Shown here: positions 62,069 to 64,000 of the stretch, piece after piece | How the letters are laid out: every line of letters starts with the position of its first letter | Numbering within the stretch: the first letter of the stretch is position 1 | NCBI RefSeq assembly: GCF_014837155.1 | Contig: NZ_JACYHA010000010.1 | Span: 62,001-126,000 of the forward strand | Direction of reading: 5' to 3' | DNA length: 64,000 bases | From: Litchfieldia stipae | GTDB taxonomy: Bacteria; Bacillota; Bacilli; Bacillales; Bacillaceae_L | Made by a program: the position numbers and the translations under genes | Notes under the pieces: model-generated | What the model was told of the DNA's origin: nothing | Database searches by the model: none | What the model saw: only the letters and a program-made list of their open reading frames with translations

Positions 62069-62505
62069 AATAAGTATTTTCCTCTAGGAGACTTAAATAA
62101 ATATGTGATATAATCCAAATCCAAAATATTTTTCTTTGGTCTATACATTGGAAATCTGTGTGATGCAATAAACCCTAACTCACTCTTTGTAGTCTTTGCG
62201 ACAGCCATCTCCCATGCAAAGACAATATTAACTATAAAACAATCTGGTTCAAGCCAAAATACAGCTTTATTCCCTAACTCTTCTCCACTAACAGATTCTT
62301 TATAAAATATCCCTTTTCCATGAGATCGTATCCCGATTTGTTTGTATTCTTCGTTAGGTTGAACATCAACTGGTTTTCTAACTCTTGTTAAAATATCCTT
62401 TATCTTACTAACTTCCCAATCTTCAGGAAATATACCATACTTAGTTTTCTTATAACCGACAGGTACTTCTGATTTAATAATCTCGACAGACTCTTGTTGT
62501 ATCAC
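62061..62505 (-). pseudogene. hsdS: hsdS, N-terminal part (type I restriction specificity subunit)
   Basis: ATG 62505 starts a typical specificity subunit: 'VPVGYKKTKYGIFPEDWEVS' and the first recognition domain ('VQPNEEYKQIGIRSHGKGIF', 'FAWEMAVAKTTKSE', 'DLDYITYLFKSPRGKYLL'). At that point the ISLre2 element enters; the frame then reads 'STFCGRNIPSSYV' from the IS end and stops at 62020. In its original state the gene continued at 60449. It lies 9 bases after the hsdM remnant, the normal order M-S. Confidence 0.88.
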
Positions 62506-62514
62506 CTATATCAC

Positions 62515-62757
62515 CTACAATCCTAACTCTTTCAAATATTTTTCCATCAGTGCTTCCACTTCTTGAAGCTCTTGCTTAATATTTGAAATTTCTTCCTTGA
62601 CAACATCCATCTCAACCAATTTTTCTTCTTCAAACGTATCAACGTAGCGAGGGATATTCAAGTTATAGTCGTTCTCTTTTATCTCATCAAGCGTTGCAAC
62701 ATAGGAGTATTTATCAATCGTTTCAGGCTTATCATACGTTTCGATAATTTTTTCACC
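62515..62757 (-). pseudogene. hsdM: hsdM, C-terminal remnant (type I restriction methyltransferase)
   Basis: About 80 codons, beginning 'GEKIIETYDKPETIDKYSYV', then 'EIKENDYNLNIPRYVDTFEE' (the universal HsdM C-terminal motif) and a coiled helical tail ending 'YLKELGL'. The whole catalytic part with the NPPF motif is missing. The frame stays open upstream to 62844, but that text is not HsdM-like and is antisense to a plus-strand frame tail (62760-62837). A recombination joint is therefore likely near 62758. Confidence 0.85.
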
Positions 62758-62759
62758 TA

Positions 62760-62837
62760 AAAACACAAGATGTAATTGCTCAAGCCTTGATTGATGCAAT
62801 GAATAAGTACAAACCAGAAAACGGACGGGAGCAGTAA
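62760..62837 (+). pseudogene. 3' tail of an unidentified rightward gene
   Basis: A plus-strand frame reads 'KTQDVIAQALIDAMNKYKPE' and 'NGREQ', then TAA at 62835-62837 and a T-rich stretch. It begins exactly where hsdM similarity ends. It looks like the C-terminus of a gene whose front was replaced. Product not identified. Confidence 0.4.
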
Positions 62838-62868
62838 AATGCACTCGTCTTTTTTTATTAAATTATAT

Positions 62869-62916
62869 TGAAAAAGTGTCTATAGTGTTAGGTACAACAC
62901 ATTTTAGACACCTTCA
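62869..62916 (-). terminator. Terminator of the replication gene
   Basis: GTGTCTA and TAGACAC outer arms with GTGTT/AACAC inner arms. On the minus strand TTTTTC follows. It lies 20-65 bases past the Rep stop. Confidence 0.7.
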
Positions 62917-62934
62917 TGTTATTTTCACTTATTT

Positions 62935-63936
62935 TTAGATTTTGAATGGATTTTTCAAACAATTGGGGAAATCAGTGCGGTTTTTGGGAATGAGGATAGG
63001 GCTTACTCCGATACTAGCAAGATCCTGAAGGTATTTTCGATAGGTAGGTGGAGACATATGTTTCTTCGGAGTATCTATACTTCCTTTGGAGATTTGAACG
63101 AGGAATGCACGAAGATCATTCTTTTTCTTTTTTGAGAAATGACTATTTTCAATGATTTTTTCCGCCTCAGTGATCTTATAATAATCACCTTGGTGAACTA
63201 TTGGTAGAACATGCTTTTCCATGTACTCTTTCCATAAATGATACAAAAAGTAGCTCCTTAATTCCTTTGGTCTACCTTTTCCTTTATCTTTTCTTTTCAT
63301 GCTATTGAGGTGGCTATTTTTCAATCTTAGTTCGTATCTGACCCGCCCCTTATCATACGGTTGGATTTCTTCTCCTTTTGCAATCCTTTCTTCCTCTTTA
63401 TCATAGATCACCAACTCCACACTCTTCGATTTGTGATATTGTGATGTTTCATATTTGAAAGGATTATCATTTTCATCCTTGCCCCATTTGATTTTTTCTT
63501 TGTATCCGTACTTAGCTGTGTATTTTTCCAATAGAAAAAATAGCAGCTCTCTGTCTTTTGAATTCGGTACATAAAAGTCCAGTTTGTAGTCGATTCTCTT
63601 GAGTGTATGAGAGTCAAAATACAAGGAATGCCCAAAGTGGTGTATTAGGAATTTACGAATATCGGATTCTACCAAATCGTAATCTTCCTCTAAAATCTCT
63701 CCTTTGTCCAACATTTTAACAATATCTATTTTCACATGTAGATTCCATTCTCCACTTGCTTGACAACTAATCCATGTAACTGCATAGGCATCGAAATTCT
63801 TTTTTATTTCTTTGTTAAGCTGTTTAACAGCAGCTCCAAAGTGTTCGTACTTGTTGAGGTTAATACCGTACATGGAAAAGAGATGTTGAATATCATAATA
63901 GGCTACAAGCATCATCATTTCAAATGTGTGAATCAA
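62935..63936 (-). CDS. Phage/plasmid replication initiation protein (II/X family-like)
   Basis: This 333-residue soluble basic protein has a TTG start at 63936 with AAAGGAG about twelve bases upstream (ATG codons follow at residues 7-9). 'LKRIDYKLDFYVPNSKDREL' and 'KGRVRYELRLKNSHLNSMKR' resemble the core of gene II/X-type rolling-circle initiators of filamentous phages and related plasmids. The end 'MSPPTYRKYLQDLASIGVSP' with 'ILIPKNR' is a typical C-terminus of this group in Bacillus. It would nick or initiate at an origin. It is the last gene of the window and marks a phage- or plasmid-derived insertion next to the dead restriction locus. Confidence 0.6.
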   Translation of the reverse strand: MIHTFEMMMLVAYYDIQHLFSMYGINLNKYEHFGAAVKQLNKEIKKNFDAYAVTWISCQASGEWNLHVKIDIVKMLDKGEILEEDYDLVESDIRKFLIHHFGHSLYFDSHTLKRIDYKLDFYVPNSKDRELLFFLLEKYTAKYGYKEKIKWGKDENDNPFKYETSQYHKSKSVELVIYDKEEERIAKGEEIQPYDKGRVRYELRLKNSHLNSMKRKDKGKGRPKELRSYFLYHLWKEYMEKHVLPIVHQGDYYKITEAEKIIENSHFSKKKKNDLRAFLVQISKGSIDTPKKHMSPPTYRKYLQDLASIGVSPILIPKNRTDFPNCLKNPFKI

Positions 63937-63974
63937 TTAAACCATCTCCTTTTTTCTAGGTCTTGGGAGTAAAT

Positions 63975-63996
63975 AAACCCTTTATTATCAAGGGTT
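63975..63996. other. Hairpin at the window end
   Basis: AACCCTT and AAGGGTT around TATTATC, about 40 bases upstream of the replication gene. It could be part of a replication origin, an operator or a terminator for a gene outside the window. Confidence 0.35.
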
Positions 63997-64000
63997 CTCT

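Overview
The window is 64 kb of low-GC, Bacillus-type DNA (Bacillota, family Bacillaceae). The evidence is strong AGGAGG-type ribosome binding sites with frequent TTG and GTG starts, Rho-independent terminators, YwnA, Maa, YkvR and GlcK-like proteins, CBO0543-family proteins, and short repeats of the GGGACAGG/GGGGACGG kind common in Bacillus genomes. No rRNA, tRNA or CRISPR array was seen.

Layout. (1) 1-14.2 kb is a leftward defence island: a type I Wadjet locus (jetA, jetB and the start of jetC, cut by the window edge), a DUF3800 gene broken by one in-frame stop, a DUF3990 ADP-ribosyltransferase-like gene overlapping a small partner gene, a truncated DUF1801 gene, and a 1938-residue DUF4011/SF1 helicase/Vsr-like nuclease/DUF3320 protein. 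(2) 14.2-17.3 kb holds gene relics, repeats, and a zinc-ribbon membrane protein gene split by a 201-bp MITE-like element. (3) 17.5-22.4 kb is an arabinan/hemicellulose cluster (GH43, GH43, GH127, GH43) in which two of the three GH43 genes are broken. (4) 22.8-46 kb is ordinary accessory chromosome: DUF899-VOC fusion, HEPN-MNT pair, M3 peptidase, GH105, MATE, AraC, chrA with PadR, Maa, EcsC (frameshifted), oxidoreductases, Crp/AraC regulators, permease, nagA, a CBO0543 pair, and an SDR divergent from a YwnA-like Rrf2 regulator with visible operator candidates. (5) 46-51.3 kb is a gene-poor stretch of unknowns: a doubly broken kinase gene, three small unknown proteins plus a 396-residue protein sharing a motif, an AraC relic and a frameshifted CrtO-like acyltransferase. 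(6) 51.6-58.6 kb is an alpha-glucoside operon (GH13 glucosidase, PTS IIBC, EEP-family hydrolase, PTS IIA, LacI regulator) followed by a ROK glucokinase, with two LacI-type operators. It looks richer in GC by eye than its neighbours. (7) 58.6-64 kb is a wrecked type I restriction-modification locus: hsdS is cut by an ISLre2-family element with a clean 9-bp target duplication and by an IS4-family element, only the end of hsdM remains, and a phage/plasmid-type replication gene lies beyond.

Gene decay is the dominant theme: about a dozen genes are broken by nonsense codons, frameshifts, deletions or insertions, and several can be restored on paper from the sequence. The best candidates for something undescribed are the group of small proteins at 47.2-49.9 kb with a shared 'VIPE/VIPD' motif, the ART-like gene with its overlapping partner at 6.9-7.9 kb, and a promoter-operator-terminator unit without an ORF at 51.43-51.58 kb.
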